64,000 nucleotides of DNA, from NCBI GenBank assembly GCA_963921425.1, contig OY992840.1, positions 1,614,501 to 1,678,500 on the forward strand. Reading direction: 5' to 3'. The DNA comes from Dryas octopetala (lineage: Eukaryota > Streptophyta > Magnoliopsida > Rosales > Rosaceae). The notes under the pieces were generated by a model. The model had not been told where the DNA came from. It was given only the letters and a program-made list of their open reading frames with translations, and ran no database searches. How positions within the stretch are numbered: position 1 is the first letter of the stretch; the number at the start of each line of letters is the position of its first letter. Shown here piece by piece: positions 10,046 through 20,736 of this stretch. The position numbers were made by a program, and so were the translations under genes.

Positions 10046-12499
10046 TGAAACGCCTGAAACCTCGAGCCATGAAAATACTGAACATCAAACTGTTAAATCT
10101 GCTTTCTCTTACTTTTGAGCGAAACACAACAACGTAAGTAAATATAATTCTGTCAAAAACATTTTAAACAAACCACTTAGTAAAAACAATTAAATAAATC
10201 TCTCTGGGTCCCACTGCATCGTCTTCTCCCCACTGCTTTCTCAGCCTGCTTAACCTGCAAAAAACACAATTAAACACACTGCACCATATCCATGGTGCAC
10301 CGGGTCATTCAAACAAATAACCCCGTGATAAGAAATCACAAGGCCTCAAAATACTTTTGTCAGTTATCTCAATTTACAATCCACAAATTATTCGCAATAA
10401 ATCCAAGGCGTAACTAATTAATCTTCATAAGTCCGAAATTCTTCAATCACCTAATATTCCATCAATAATTATACTCTGACAAATCAATTGTCTAATCATC
10501 AACCATTAAGCTCAACTTCAATTATTCACGTCCTAATTAATAACCTCAATGCATAGACACTATCACTTCCATCCTCACGATTCAAGCCTAGACTTTACCA
10601 AGTCCTAGCAAACAAATGCAATATAAGCAACCAAACAACCATCTATCTAATTTCACACACTTCGTTTCTTGGAAATCCTCCAGCTTTATAATTACTTTCT
10701 AAAATCTCCTCTTTCAAAACCATTTTAAAATCCCCTCAACCGTAAATCAAACTCTGTACTGAATTTACCCTTGGAAGCTGATATCTCGAAACACTTATTC
10801 TCAAAACTCACATCCTTCTCGTACCTGTATTGTAGACAATATCCTGGCCACAATCTCGTACGGAGGGGTCTCTCCGCACAAGCAGGCTCGTATCCTGGCC
10901 ACAATCTCGTACGGAGGGGTCTCTCCGCACAAGCAGGCTCGTATCCTGGCCACAATCTCGTACGGAGGGGTCTCTCCGCACAAGCAGGCTCGTCCGGTCA
11001 ACACGTGCATTTACACAGCAGTCTTTAAATATTCTTTTCTAAATTCTCCTTATCAAACCCACTCACTGTTTACTCCGAACTACACCGAAACCTTTCCGAG
11101 ATTGATTCCTATTCACGACTCTTCACTTGTTTGTCACTCAAATCATACCAATACTTTCTCCATACTCAATTCGATCAAATCGATATAATAATCGCCTAAT
11201 CATCATTTATTTACTTCGACAATAAACATTTCTTTCCTAATTCAACAATTATCCTTAGGACAAACTCTAAAATTCCAAATTTATTTCCTTAACCTCAGAT
11301 CCTCATCAATTCACTCTCATGATCCAATCCTACCCTTAGTCTTCCTAACATAAAGCAACAATCACACAAAACAGACCATTCAATAACAGTACTCTACAAT
11401 ACAATCCAATAAGCATCAATCACAGTTCCACTGCTCGGATACCAAATCCGGCAGCATAACGGCATCGGGAATGAGATTTCTCGAGCCCGTGTACCTGTTA
11501 GGACCAGACAACCAACTTCAATATATACAGAAATTTCACAGAATTCTCTAAACAACCTCCGAGGGTCTCCTAGGAGTTCAATTTGGGCAAAAAGGGACAA
11601 ATAACCGCTGACCCGCCGCCACAAGTGGCGGAGGCAGTGGTGGCAGCGGCGACAAGTCCTAAAAATTTGGTTCTTCAACTAAAATCAACCCCAATCAACC
11701 TAGGCACTTCAATTGGACCAAAAACAACTCAGAATTCATTTAACTATGCTCAATTCAAGGTAAACCCGAAATGGATTCAAGCCCTAAAAATTTCGATCTC
11801 CAAATTCTCAAAATTGACACGCAAGAGCAAGGGGAAAGAAAGCCCATACCTAGAGGATCATTTCTCATAACTGGATCGAGGGCCAAATCTCGCCGGAAAC
11901 GCCGGAATCGGCGGCGGAAGCCGCCGGCCTTGAGTGGTCGATTCGCCGTCGTGCGAACTCCGATGGACGATCAGAGGGTACCATCGTGACGGGTTCGACG
12001 AGAGGGAGCTTTCTGGGCCAGAGCTGGGTTGCGAAACCGCCGGAATCACCGCGTCACCACCGGAGCTACAACCGGCCTAAACTGGGTTTCTGGTTTGGGG
12101 AATGCATAGGCTGAACCGATGCCAGGGAAAGGAAGAGGGAGGGACGGCGAGGAGATCTGGGCCGGTCCCGTCGTCAGCCACGGCCGGACGCGCCGCCACG
12201 CGCCGGTGACAGTGGCGGCTGCACAGTTGCAGCGAGAGAGAGGTGCGCGCGAGCGAGAGTGAGAGCACGGGGAGAGAGGAATAAAAAGAAGAGAGAGAGA
12301 ACCTTCTAGAGAGAGAGAAAATTCTAGAAAGATCTGATTTTTAAACCCAATTTGTCCAATTTTACGAAATCGCCCCTCGCTTCAAACGCCCATATCTTTC
12401 AAACTGTAACTCGGATCGACGCGTGCTACGTGTCTATAAAATCGTGGGATCGAAACCTATCTAACGGACCCAAAGTCAAAATCGAAAGCCCATTTATTT
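10046..12499 (-). mobile_element. Family C LTR, truncated, inside EPRV 1
   Basis: It starts TGAAACGCC, a decayed TGTAACGCC as at 40476, and runs collinear with the family C LTR at 40761-43340. It ends abruptly after CCCATTTATTTT, about 160 bases short of the usual GGTCTCACA end. Comparison with EPRV 2 shows about 110 bases of viral sequence are also missing at this point, so a deletion removed the LTR end together with target DNA. No target duplication survives. No internal region is present. Confidence 0.8.
10841..10993. repeat. 51-bp tandem array (3 copies) in LTR
   Basis: Three copies that look identical, starting at 10841, 10892 and 10943, each begin ATCCTGGCCACAATCTCGTA. The period is divisible by three, so open frames occur on both strands and are not genes. 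Confidence 0.95.
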
Positions 12500-12548
12500 T
12501 TGAGCTTCCTTCTGTTGCCTTTGGTTCATTCTTGAGCCTGAACTTCTC

Positions 12549-13733
12549 CTAAATTAAGACCCTCTCCTCATTCTTGCCCTGCAGAAATTCTCTTGTTAGA
12601 AAATCAGGAAGAGAGTTATCCTCCCCTTTTATGTATTCTATGTCAAAATCAAAAGCTGAAAGAATGGCCTGCCATCTGGCAAAAATTTGTTTAGAGGCCA
12701 GGTTTTTGACATCTTTTAGTAAAACATCTTTGGCCGCTTTGCAATCGACACGTATTAAAAAATTTTGGTTTAACAAATCACTTTCAAATTTGGTGATAGT
12801 TAAAACAATAGCCAGAATTTCTTTTTTGATTGTGGCATAATTCTTTTGCGCACTATTCCAGACTCCTGAAGTGAATCTAACCAATTCTTCTTTTTTTGAA
12901 TTTAAATCCTTTTGTTTTAGGATTTCTCCGTAACCCTTTTCTGAAGCATCAGTTTCCACAATTCTGAACATTCCTGGTTTAGGAATAGAAAGGCAAGGAA
13001 GTTCCTTGACATGAGCCTTTAAGGCTTTTACAGCTTGGGTATGTTTTTTATCCCAAGGTGGAGGGTTCTTTTTTAACCTCTCGTATAGTGGCTTGCTTAT
13101 TTTAGCAAGATCTTGATAGAAGTCTGAGACATAATTTAGACTTCCCAAAAATCTTTGTAATTGCGTTTTGTCTTTTAATTCATCTGGGAATTTGTCAGCA
13201 AAAGCAATAGCCCTGTCAATAGGAACGATTGTTCCTTGGTCAATGTTGTGTCCAAGGAATCTTATTTTAGTCTGAAATAAGACTATCTTCTTGCTTGAGA
13301 CCACCAAGCCTGCATTTTTCACTACCTTAAGAAAGATGTTAACATGTTTATAATGTTCTTCCAGAGAGGAGGAATAGACTAAAACATCATCAATATAAGT
13401 AATAGTGAAAGATGAATAAGGGTTAAAAATATCATTTATGATATTTTGGAACTCTAAGGGAGCATTTTTGAGACCGAATGACATAACATTCCATTCGTAA
13501 TGCCCAAAAGGAACAGTGAAAGCTGTTTTGTACCTTTCTTCTTCTTTGATCTGGACTTGCCAGAATTCAGATTTCATATCAAATTTTGAGAAGATGACAG
13601 CTTCATGTAACCTATTTAACAAATCCCTTTTGTTTGGGATAGGATACCTTATCCATCTCAGGGCTTTATTTAAAGCTTTATAATTAATTACTAACCTTGG
13701 AACCCCACGTTCAATTTCTGCCGCTTTCTCCAC
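12549..13733 (-). pseudogene. EPRV 1 reverse transcriptase / RNase H
   Basis: This 394-codon open stretch is the RT and RNase H part of the viral polyprotein, which copies pregenomic RNA into DNA. It shows LVINYKALNK, SKFDMKS, FGLKNAP and the catalytic YIDDVLVYS, then FLGHNID and FLGSLNYVSDF of the RT connection. RNase H follows with an ETDASEKGYG-type first catalytic aspartate; one glycine there is replaced by glutamate relative to EPRV 2. The frame continues upstream to about 14021 but is split by a TGA near 13767. The 3' end stops at 12549, and a potential ORF2 start codon near 12569 overlaps it in another frame. Confidence 0.92.
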
Positions 13734-14200
13734 ATAGAAGGCTGGACAACTCCATGGGGATTTACTTTTTCAGATTAATCCCTTTTTTAAGAGATCCTCA
13801 ATTTCTTTCTCACACAACTCCAAATGGGCTTTATTCATTTGGATGGGCCTAGCCTTGGTAGGTATCATTGACTCTTTAAAGTCAGGCTCATAAGGAAGAG
13901 TAACAATGTGTCTTTTTCTGTTCCAAAAGACTGTTGGGAGATCAGAGCAGACTTCTTTTATAATAAGATCTTTTAGATCATGAACTTTCTTCTCGACCTT
14001 TGGACTTTGCAACATTTGCATAATCCTTCTGTTTTTAATTTCTCCTTTTAATGATGTTATAAAATCCTCTTTTCCTTTTATAAGGCTATTTAAAGAATTT
14101 ACCTATCGAACTAAGGGTTCTATCATAAAAGGGAAATTTATCTTTATACTTTGTATTTTACCTTTAATCCCTGTTTGATCTACAGAGATGGGTCATGACT
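13734..14200 (-). pseudogene. EPRV 1 protease-RT linker
   Basis: The frame 13770-14021 encodes the N-terminal RT approach (LKDLIIKEVCSDLP, then a conserved KARPIQMN segment), separated from RT proper by an in-frame stop. From 14022 to 14200 the reading is interrupted. The homologous EPRV 2 stretch at about 55000-55390 is open, but there the Athila-like element lies just upstream. Confidence 0.8.
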
Positions 14201-14480
14201 GGTACAACATACTGAGAAATGGAGTCCCTAAGATGCAAGCCTAGTTCAAATCTTTAACCAGGATAAATGGTGTGTCAAGACAAACACCATTATTACAGAC
14301 TGCTAAGTGTGGTAGTTTGTATTTGATATTCATCTTTTTCCCGTTGGCTACCCTTTACTCCTGACTGGTTTTGCTAAAGAATCTGGATGGGACCAGTCCT
14401 TCTCTTAAGCAGTTTGAGTCAGCTCCTGAATCAATAAGTGCAACAGTGAGAAAATGAAAAGTTTTTTCATTAACATTTGC
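14201..14480 (-). pseudogene. EPRV 1 aspartic protease remnant
   Basis: Translation of the minus strand gives an ALIDSGADSN-like retropepsin site near 14400-14440 followed by sequence matching the open protease at 45429-45953. In-frame stops, for example near 14355 and 14240, prevent a full reading. The enzyme would process the viral polyprotein. Confidence 0.75.
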
Positions 14481-14488
14481 TATTATTG

Positions 14489-15085
14489 TTACCTCTGTAT
14501 ACCACTTTGGTATATAATCTTCTCAATGCTTTGTATGTGTTGGGCCAAGTCTTGATCTTCTCCTTGTTGGCTAAGTCTTTCTCCAGGGAAATATTGATTG
14601 AAGTCTTCTTCATTCACCTGGTGGGTCTCTAAGACTTCCATCCTTGTTTTAAGGAGCTTGACTTCTTCTGTAAGTTGATTGACCTCAGTTTTTAGGTCAG
14701 CCACTGTTACCTCTTTCTGCTATGGTCCCTTAATTCTATTTAGGACTTCTTGAAATGAGTAGGGTTCATAAGATTTTTTAGTCTTATCTTGTTCCTTTCT
14801 CTCTTCCTGCTCAGGCTTCCATTTTAGGGTTTCTAAGTACCCTTCCAATGCTTTTCTTCTTTCGCCGGGGTTTTCTATCTTGTCAATAAGATCTAACAAA
14901 AAACCATCTTGTTTAGTGATGACATTAATGGTTTTGCAATTACAGTTATCCTGACTAGAATCAGTTCCCTCAGAGTCACTAAGGCCTGCAATTTCATTAT
15001 CAGAATAATCAAAGTTTAAAGATAAGTGTTTAATTTGCTCTTTAAGCTCATCACTTATTTCTAAGGAATTTATTTTTTCTTCCAT
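14489..15085 (-). pseudogene. EPRV 1 region between zinc knuckle and protease
   Basis: Two open pieces in different frames (14720-15085 and 14489-14704). The first is acidic and lysine-rich and follows the zinc knuckle. The second begins MADLKTEVNQL and has leucine heptads typical of a coiled coil. In EPRV 2 the matching pieces are at 44982-45386 and 45429-45540. A break near 14710 separates the pieces. Confidence 0.75.
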
Positions 15086-15088
15086 TTT

Positions 15089-15130
15089 GCATTGGCTCTT
15101 ATAGTGACCTATTTTTCCACATTTAAAACA
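15089..15130 (-). pseudogene. EPRV 1 CCHC zinc knuckle
   Basis: Reads CFKCGKIGHYKSQC on the minus strand, the C-X2-C-X4-H-X4-C RNA-binding motif of the nucleocapsid part of caulimovirid coat proteins. The motif itself is intact. Confidence 0.92.
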
Positions 15131-16620
15131 AACTGGAGCCTCACCAGAGTTCTTACCTGAAAATCTTTTCTTGACAGGTCCCTTTTTGCTCAGGAACGGG
15201 CTTTGGTATGGTTTTGACCTTTTAGCCTGTTTATACTTATTAGGTATAAATTTGGGTTTTGACTTCTTTTTCTGTGATGGGCCTTTTTCAGTGGTTAGCC
15301 CAAACTGTTCACAGAAATCACCTATTTCTTTTCCTTTAAGGAATTTCTCTTTTTCAAGCTACCTTTTTAGCTTCATATCTATGCATATGGCTATACCTTC
15401 CGCACATATTTCACTGTGGAGCTCTCCATATGTACAATTTCTGAAGGGGATCGTTCCTCCATATTTAGCTTTGAACCTTTGCCTAACCTTTTCTCCGAAT
15501 AGTGGTGGTAATCCTGAAAGAAATTTTTCTTTCCAAAAATCAGAATGACAGTCCTCTCTAGTAAAGACTTTAGCCATAAAAACATCTTTATACCACCTGT
15601 ATTCAGTAAGGCTTGCACATTTTAAGTTCATAAGAACTTCCCTGGATTTATCAGCCATTAATCTTCCTGTTCCTGCAAAATGGAGAGTTAATGTATAAAT
15701 CAGAGTATTAACAGCATCTCCTTCTGCTGTTTGGGTCATAGTTTGCCCTTCAATCTTAACAACTGGTTTAGTTGCACTTAAGATTGCCTGTTTATCTGTT
15801 TCTGGTAAGAAATCCCACCAACCCCTTAGTTGGCCTGCAAAACCTGCAATGATTGCTCCAGCAATTTGTTTCTCTGTATTGTTAGAAGAGGCTCTATAAG
15901 CGGTAGCTGACATCATCATGTGCTTAAAAGTATCAAGAATTTGGTACTTAGTCTTACCATCAATATTCCATTCAACAATGGAATTTCCATCATACCCTGC
16001 AGCGTCATTGTACAAATTTTCTTCATACTGCATGTCCACAGATGTGGGCCTATGGTAGTAATCCTTGTAGGGGCAAACTGGGGTTTTCCTTGAAAACCAT
16101 AACTGAACCTTGAATTATAGGTAAGCCTATTAATATCTAAGGATGGAACATGATTTTTATCCTGTTCATTATCAGAATCCAGGAAGGCTTCCTGCATCTC
16201 ATCTATCTCTGAATCAGATCCAGATTTGGATAAAACATTTATCGTTTGTTTTTCTTTTGTTTTCATTTGTAGGTTATTTAACCTATTTGTGATTTCCTCA
16301 ACTAATTCTGACTGGTTTCCTTTTGAAAGTCTAAATTCTCCTAAGTCTGGTGGTGGCTTAAAGATTGATTTATCAGTTTCAGAGACCACTTTAGACTTTA
16401 AATCTTCATTTTTAGGAGCTAGTTCGTTTAAACTATCTTCAATTCTACTGGTCTGTTCCCCTAAGGTCTACAAAAATAGATTAGTATAATTGCTCTGTTG
16501 TACTAAGACATCGATATGTTTATAACAGACTCTAGACTCGTTATCTACTCCAGAAAGAGATGACGCCTTAACTGGTGTAGCTAAACTGCCAGAAACAATT
16601 ATAGGAGTATTTGGAGGATG
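15131..16620 (-). pseudogene. EPRV 1 coat protein region
   Basis: Overlapping frames 15359-16039 and 15916-16389 form one capsid region broken by a frameshift near 15950-16030. The core carries a conserved GQLRGWWDFL block and a second block ending just before a lysine-rich stretch that leads to the zinc knuckle. The N-terminal part contains FKPPPDLGEF and coiled-coil-like sequence, and continues upstream to about 16600 with stops. It matches EPRV 2 at 43455-44935. Confidence 0.85.
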
Positions 16621-17386
16621 TACTGACCTTACTTTGTCTCCTTCCTTGGTAGCCCATTCTTTAATGGACTTGTGATGGTGTTAATTGAAGCTTTTAGCTC
16701 ATCACTACTCTGATTTTGGATCTTTTGATAGAACCAAGCCCAAAAGGGAATTTCCCTTTTAGTGTTTTCCATGTAAGAAATTCATTCTGCATGGAAAGAG
16801 ATCCTTTGCATATTGTCAAAGTTCTCATGAAACCAGGCTCTCTTAAGCCTATGCTTTGGGCTCATAAATTCATTTTTTAGAGCCTTGATATTATATTGGA
16901 AATGGGATGGGCCTTCATCTTCTAAAACATTAATCTGTGGCCCAGTATAGATTGGTCCCTGCACATCAGAAAAGGTTGGCCCAACTGGGTCATCCTCTGC
17001 ATTAGATTTCTCAAAATCAGTATAAATAGCTTACTAATTAATCCTTCTCTTTCTGTTCCGACCATCAAAGGTTTGTCTACAGTCCTGGATGATGCAGACC
17101 TTAGCAAGGTTACTGGTCGATTTGGTGGGTTTCCTGAATAAGAAAACCTGGAGTTTGTGGATGTTCTAAGGCGTGTAGATCTTAGATTGGAGAATCTAAT
17201 TTCCACCTCGCCATCATCATGTTCCACGATCTGGTCAATTTCTTGGTTTTGGAGAGGCCTTTGAGGTGCCTCTTGGGCTACCGTCCATTCTAGAGGAAGA
17301 TTGACTTGACTCCAGCTAATTGTCTTTGGGACTGCTACATTAGATCTTTTAAGATCTGTTTGAAACATAATTGTTTCCTTCTTCAT
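16621..17386 (-). pseudogene. EPRV 1 segment between movement protein and capsid
   Basis: Two open pieces (16922-17386 and 16782-16964) in different frames. The first has an EHDDGEVEIRFSNLRSTR segment and the second a YTGPQINV...EFMSPKHRLKRAWF segment. These are conserved between movement protein and coat protein in the polyproteins of this lineage. They match 58523-59184 in EPRV 2. Frameshifts near 16950 and 17370 break the polyprotein. Confidence 0.8.
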
Positions 17387-18020
17387 GAAAATCCTTTGCT
17401 CCTGGACATAAGGTAGTCATGGCTTTATAATAAATCCTGTAAACAATAGCCATGTTTTCAGATCCTGGAATCATATCAGATCCATGAGACTTGATATTCA
17501 AAGTTAAGGCTTTTAGGGCTCCTTTGTCAGTTAAGGATACTGAAAAATTAGGAAAACAATTAAAAAATATAGGACCTTCACTTAATGAGGATTCAACTAC
17601 TCCAAGTAGAGAATCAGAAAACTTGTTATGCCTTTGATCTCTTACACAGACCAAGACAGAGGTATTTAAACCTGTTCTTACCAAAGGTTTTACCGCAACC
17701 TGGACTACACCTATGTGTAGATATTTGAATTTTTTAGAAATATGCTGATTTAGCATACTTGGAGTGAACAACTGGAAGTTGTCCTGAGCATTGGAGATAG
17801 GCACTGTCCTTTCTGTTGTTTTGATGACATAGTCTGTCCTCCGGTCGAAGGTGCCTTTTCTGTATATTTCCTTGGTAGGAAAGGCTGGTATGGACCAGTT
17901 CTGGAGCTGCTTTTCATAGTCAGCAAAGACTATTTCTTCGGTATTATTCAGCTTCAGCTTCATCTTCCCTGAGGTACTAGCTTCAAAAGATCTTGACAAA
18001 TTTCTAAAGAGATTGGCCAT
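17349..18020 (-). pseudogene. EPRV 1 movement protein domain
   Basis: Begins with ATG at 18018-18020, about 155 bases after the PBS on the minus strand, and runs 223 codons. It belongs to the 30K movement protein superfamily that enlarges plasmodesmata; a conserved core includes LNTSVLVCVRDQRHNKF and GPIFFNCFPNFSVSL. The frame shifts near its C-terminus compared with the polyprotein continuation, so it is cut off from capsid. The copy at 59185-59856 aligns along its whole length. This is the natural start of the large ORF1. Confidence 0.88.
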
Positions 18021-18208
18021 AGAAGAGATTAGAAAATAAAAGTGTTAAATTCCTGAACCTGAGTTACTCCCTGGGACTTACCAACGGCTAAAACTGCCTT
18101 CAATTGCCCTTCACTTGTCAGATCCCAACACTATTATCAATCTAATATCCCCTATTACTATCTCCTGTGGAAAATGGCTCTGATACCAAAACTATCCCAG
18201 GTAGAGGG
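18021..18208 (-). promoter_or_regulatory. EPRV 1 upstream leader and PBS
   Basis: Carries TGGTATCAGAGCCA (18175-18188, minus) and a short leader with a GGTAAGTCCC sequence near 18072-18082 that resembles a splice donor. It ends abruptly in LTR sequence at about 18208, so no promoter accompanies this end. Confidence 0.8.
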
Positions 18209-20736
18209 CCAGCAACCACCGCAATGAATCGACGCGATGATAAAGAAAAGCTCCCGCCGGTGATCTCGCTTTTCCGGCCATGCCATGACCAGCGACGGGC
18301 ACCAGCGCCTTCGCCATCTTCCCCAGCCCGGTCTCATACCTCGCCGTCACCCCTCAACGTCGCAACAACGCAAAATAGAAACGGAGCCACCGCCGACGAT
18401 CTGATTTTTTTCGGCCAAGATGTGACATCGAACCTACTGAGCTTTATTCCCCTCGTCATGGTGAGTCCAGGTATGGTCTCTGTTCATTCATACGATGGTC
18501 CACGATGGAGCAATGAGCTCGGGAAGCCAAGCCAGCCGCCGGCTTTCGCCACCGTTTTCGACGACTTTTGACCGTCGACCCAGTTACAAGAATTGATCCT
18601 TGAGGTATGGGTAATCTTTTCCTTAAGGTGGGCACGTCCAATTTTGAGAAATTGGAAATTCGATTTTAGGGTTTATGCCTATTTCGAATTTCTTGAAATT
18701 GGACTTTAATTCGAGTTGTTTTTGTGCAATTGAAGGTTCTATTGTGCAATTATGATTAATTGGAGTTGATTTTGGGTATTTTTAGATTTGTGCCGCCGCT
18801 ACCACCATCGGAACCACCATTTTTGGCGGCGGGTTAATGGTTGTTTGACCCGTTTTAGTTTTTTTTGGTGAGAATTTAGTGATTTTTGTGTGTTGTTTGG
18901 GGCAGGGCAGCCACTGTGTGTGGTGGCGGCCACCCGTTTTGGTCGTTTAACGACCCATTTGTATTTCTGGTTTGTGAAATTGTTGGTTGTCTGGTCTTCA
19001 CAGGTACACGGGCTCGGGAAATCTCATTCCCGATGCCGTTATGTTGTCGGATTTGAGATCCAACCAATGGCGCCGTGAAGGGCATTTCATTCATTTCACG
19101 TAGTTGCACTGTGAGTGAAGCTTATTTGGTTATATTGTTGAGTACCGTTAGTGAATTGTCTGTTTTGTGTGTTTGTTGTTATATGTTAGTGAAGGCTAAG
19201 TGTAGAATTTGAATTATGAGAATGAATTGACGAGGATTTGAGGCTAAAGAATTAATTGGGAATTATAGAGTTGCTCTGAGGATAATTGTTAAATTAGAGA
19301 AGGAATGTTTATTGTCGAGGTAAATAAATGATGATTAGGCAGTTATTATAAAAAATGATCAAATTAATTATTGAGGAAATGTTGGTATGATTTGAGTGAC
19401 AAACAAGTGATGGGTCGTGAGTAAGAATTAACTTCGGAAAGAATTCGGCATAATTCGGAGTAAACAGTGAGTGAACCTTGTTTTAAAATGTTTTAAGAAT
19501 AAATTTTCTCACAAGTGTTGATGATGATGATGCATATGTAGAGAGGTGAATCTGAGAAGAAATATAAGGGGCATTAATATATTATTAAACAATGAAACTT
19601 ATGAGTTAGTTTCGAGAATGTTGTTATTAAGGTTGTGCGAGAATACCTATCTGCCTGTGCATCGATTCGCTCTGCACGGGAAGTGGCGAGCCTAGTTACC
19701 GGCCTGCTCGTATATAGATTCGCTCTGCACGAGAAGTGGCAAGTATTTCTGCCTGCCCGTGCATCCATTCGCTCTACACGGGAGGTGGCAAGCTTACCTG
19801 CCTGCCTGTGCATCGAGATCACTCTGCACGAGAAGTGGCGAGCTTATCTGTCTACTCGTGTCTATGCATGGGATGTGGCTAGCTTAATTACCTCAGTGTA
19901 TGACCAGCAGTTCCCTGGGTACTAGTGTGGCGTAATGTTTCAGTTGTGGAGTATTTTGAGAGTATTAATTGTTCTTCAGAGGTCGATTTACAGTTTTGAG
20001 ATGATTTAAAAATGGATTTGAGAAATGGTTTTAAAATTCGAGGATTTCAAAAAGCGATGTGAGTGAAATTAGATAGATTGATTTGTTACTTTGCTTGCGT
20101 GTGTGCTTTTGTTTGCTAGGACTTGGTTTGGCTAGGACTTAGTAAAGTCTAGGCTTGAATCTTTGAGAATGGAAATAAGGATGATTATGCATTGAGATTA
20201 TAGATTCTATGTGAATTGAGGAATTATGATTTTCTTGACGCTTGGATTATTGGAGATTGGAATGTTATGTGATTAAGGAATTACTGACTTATGAGGATTA
20301 ATTATTTATGCCTTGGAATTATTGTGAATATTTGTGGATTGTATTTTGTGATAATTGAGGAAAAGTATTTTGAGGCCATGTGTTTAATTATTGAGGATTT
20401 TTATTAAGTCATTTCACTCATACGAGCTCTAATAAGCTTACCGGGTTGTTTGTTTGAATGACCCGGTGTACCATAGATATAGTGCAGTGTGGTTATTTGT
20501 GTTTTGCAAGATAAGCAGGCTGAAGAGGTAGTGAGGAGAAGACGAGGTAGTGAGACCCATTTTAATTTGATTTAAACCGATTTTATAAAGTGATTTACAT
20601 AAATGTTTTTGGGCTCGCACTCTATTTTATTACATGTATTTATTTATTATGTTAAGTGCATGACTCATTCTTTGAAAATGGGTTTAAATGGTAGTGTTTC
20701 AGTATGTTTATTGGGCCCGAGGTTCGAAGCGTTACA
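18209..20736 (+). mobile_element. Family C LTR, right of EPRV 1
   Basis: Starts with a 435-bp stretch duplicated from the left flank (18215-18649) and continues past the breakpoint to the LTR end GGTTCGAAGCGTTACA at 20736. Blocks shared in reverse with 10046-12499 and 40761-43340 include the GAAATCTCATTCCCGATGCC block near 19017-19036 and the ACCCGGTGTACCATAGATAT block near 20462. It contains a diverged tandem array (19640-19890) but no genes. Confidence 0.8.
19640..19890. repeat. Diverged tandem array of about 54-bp units in LTR
   Basis: Four or five imperfect units share TTCGCTCTGCACGRGAAGTGG followed by a variable spacer and CCTGCYYGTG. The position in the LTR matches the 51-bp array at 10841 and the array at 41635, but the unit sequence is different. 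Confidence 0.75.

Larger units (their letters stand above)
8279..18208 (-). mobile_element. EPRV locus 1 (endogenous Caulimoviridae), over one genome long
   Basis: Read on the minus strand, the order is PBS (18175-18188), movement protein, capsid, zinc knuckle, aspartic protease, RT/RNase H, ORF2, promoter, second PBS (8569-8582), leader, then a capsid fragment. The distance between the two PBS copies, less the LTR at 10046-12499, is about 7.15 kb, within the size range of this virus family. The single large ORF1 and initiator-tRNA PBS suggest a petuvirus- or florendovirus-like lineage; the genus is not resolved. There is no integrase, as expected. Several stops and frameshifts make it defective. 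Both flanks are family C LTR sequence. Confidence 0.88.

Noticed and set aside
10841-10993. CRISPR-like array
   Set aside because: The units are contiguous tandem repeats without unique spacers, and the DNA is plant nuclear.
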